Of a stretch of DNA of 17,482 nucleotides, positions 17,328 through 17,482 are shown piece after piece (within the stretch, counting starts at the first letter, position 1; the number at the start of each line of letters is the position of its first letter). This stretch comes from Bolinopsis microptera. Taxonomy: Eukaryota > Ctenophora > Tentaculata > Lobata > Bolinopsidae. Both the position numbers and the translations under genes were made by a program. Where the stretch lies: contig NC_087077.1 of NCBI RefSeq assembly GCF_026151205.1, positions 5,210,001 through 5,227,482 on the forward strand, in the 5' to 3' direction. The notes beneath the pieces were generated by a model. That model ran no database searches, was not told where the DNA came from, and saw only the letters and a program-made list of their open reading frames with translations.

Positions 17328-17482
17328 CTACGGCAGATAATTTGGTGAACTTAAAATGGCCTGTGAAATTTTATTCAAACTCAATCAGGAGTTGCAGAAT
17401 CATTACGTAATTGAAGCCGATATAAAATCAAATTTCCTTTTTTTATTCTTTTCCTGGTCATGAATTTTAAGAGAAACCGGCA

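Overview
This is a stretch of eukaryotic, almost certainly animal, nuclear DNA. Evidence is AT-rich intergenic and intronic sequence, GT-AG introns with phase-matched exons, AATAAA signals, a ciliary transport gene (IFT80) and a PIM-family kinase. PIM kinases are an animal family, so an invertebrate or early-branching metazoan fits best; I cannot name the species. Nothing bacterial, viral or CRISPR-like was seen.

Layout. (1) Positions 1 to about 9300, plus strand: the 3' half of IFT80, an intraflagellar transport IFT-B subunit. Seven exons are convincing (154-291, 2452-2649, 3687-3834, 4181-4267, 4519-4693, 7092-7264, 7580-7696). Two weaker 3' exons (9018-9086, 9175-9220) lie before an AATAAA. 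The 5' half of the gene is left of the window. (2) About 9580-10700: repeats without genes, namely a 108-bp tandem repeat, a poly-G/poly-C-tipped inverted-repeat element and two long perfect hairpins. (3) 11499-12332, plus: an intronless PIM-like Ser/Thr kinase of 277 residues. (4) 14180-15331, plus: a complete three-exon gene for a 229-residue disordered Ser/Thr-Pro-rich protein that I do not recognise. (5) 16044 to the right edge, minus: the 3' end of a converging gene encoding a Ser/Asn/Gln-rich protein, with two alternative phase-compatible last exons.

The IFT80 introns hold the most unusual structure. The 2.4-kb intron 4694-7091 contains degraded duplicates of the 3' end of the preceding exon with its donor site, an 842-bp foldback element flanked by TTAA with homopolymer G/C tips, and a 26-bp minisatellite running almost to the acceptor and repeating a branch-point-like CTAAC. 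The genes show no sign of acting together; they look like ordinary neighbours. I found no convincing new multi-gene system. The best leads are the homopolymer-tipped elements, the duplicated exon/donor sequence, the alternative last exons, the divergent IFT80 C-terminus and the 11-bp-phased E-box cluster.
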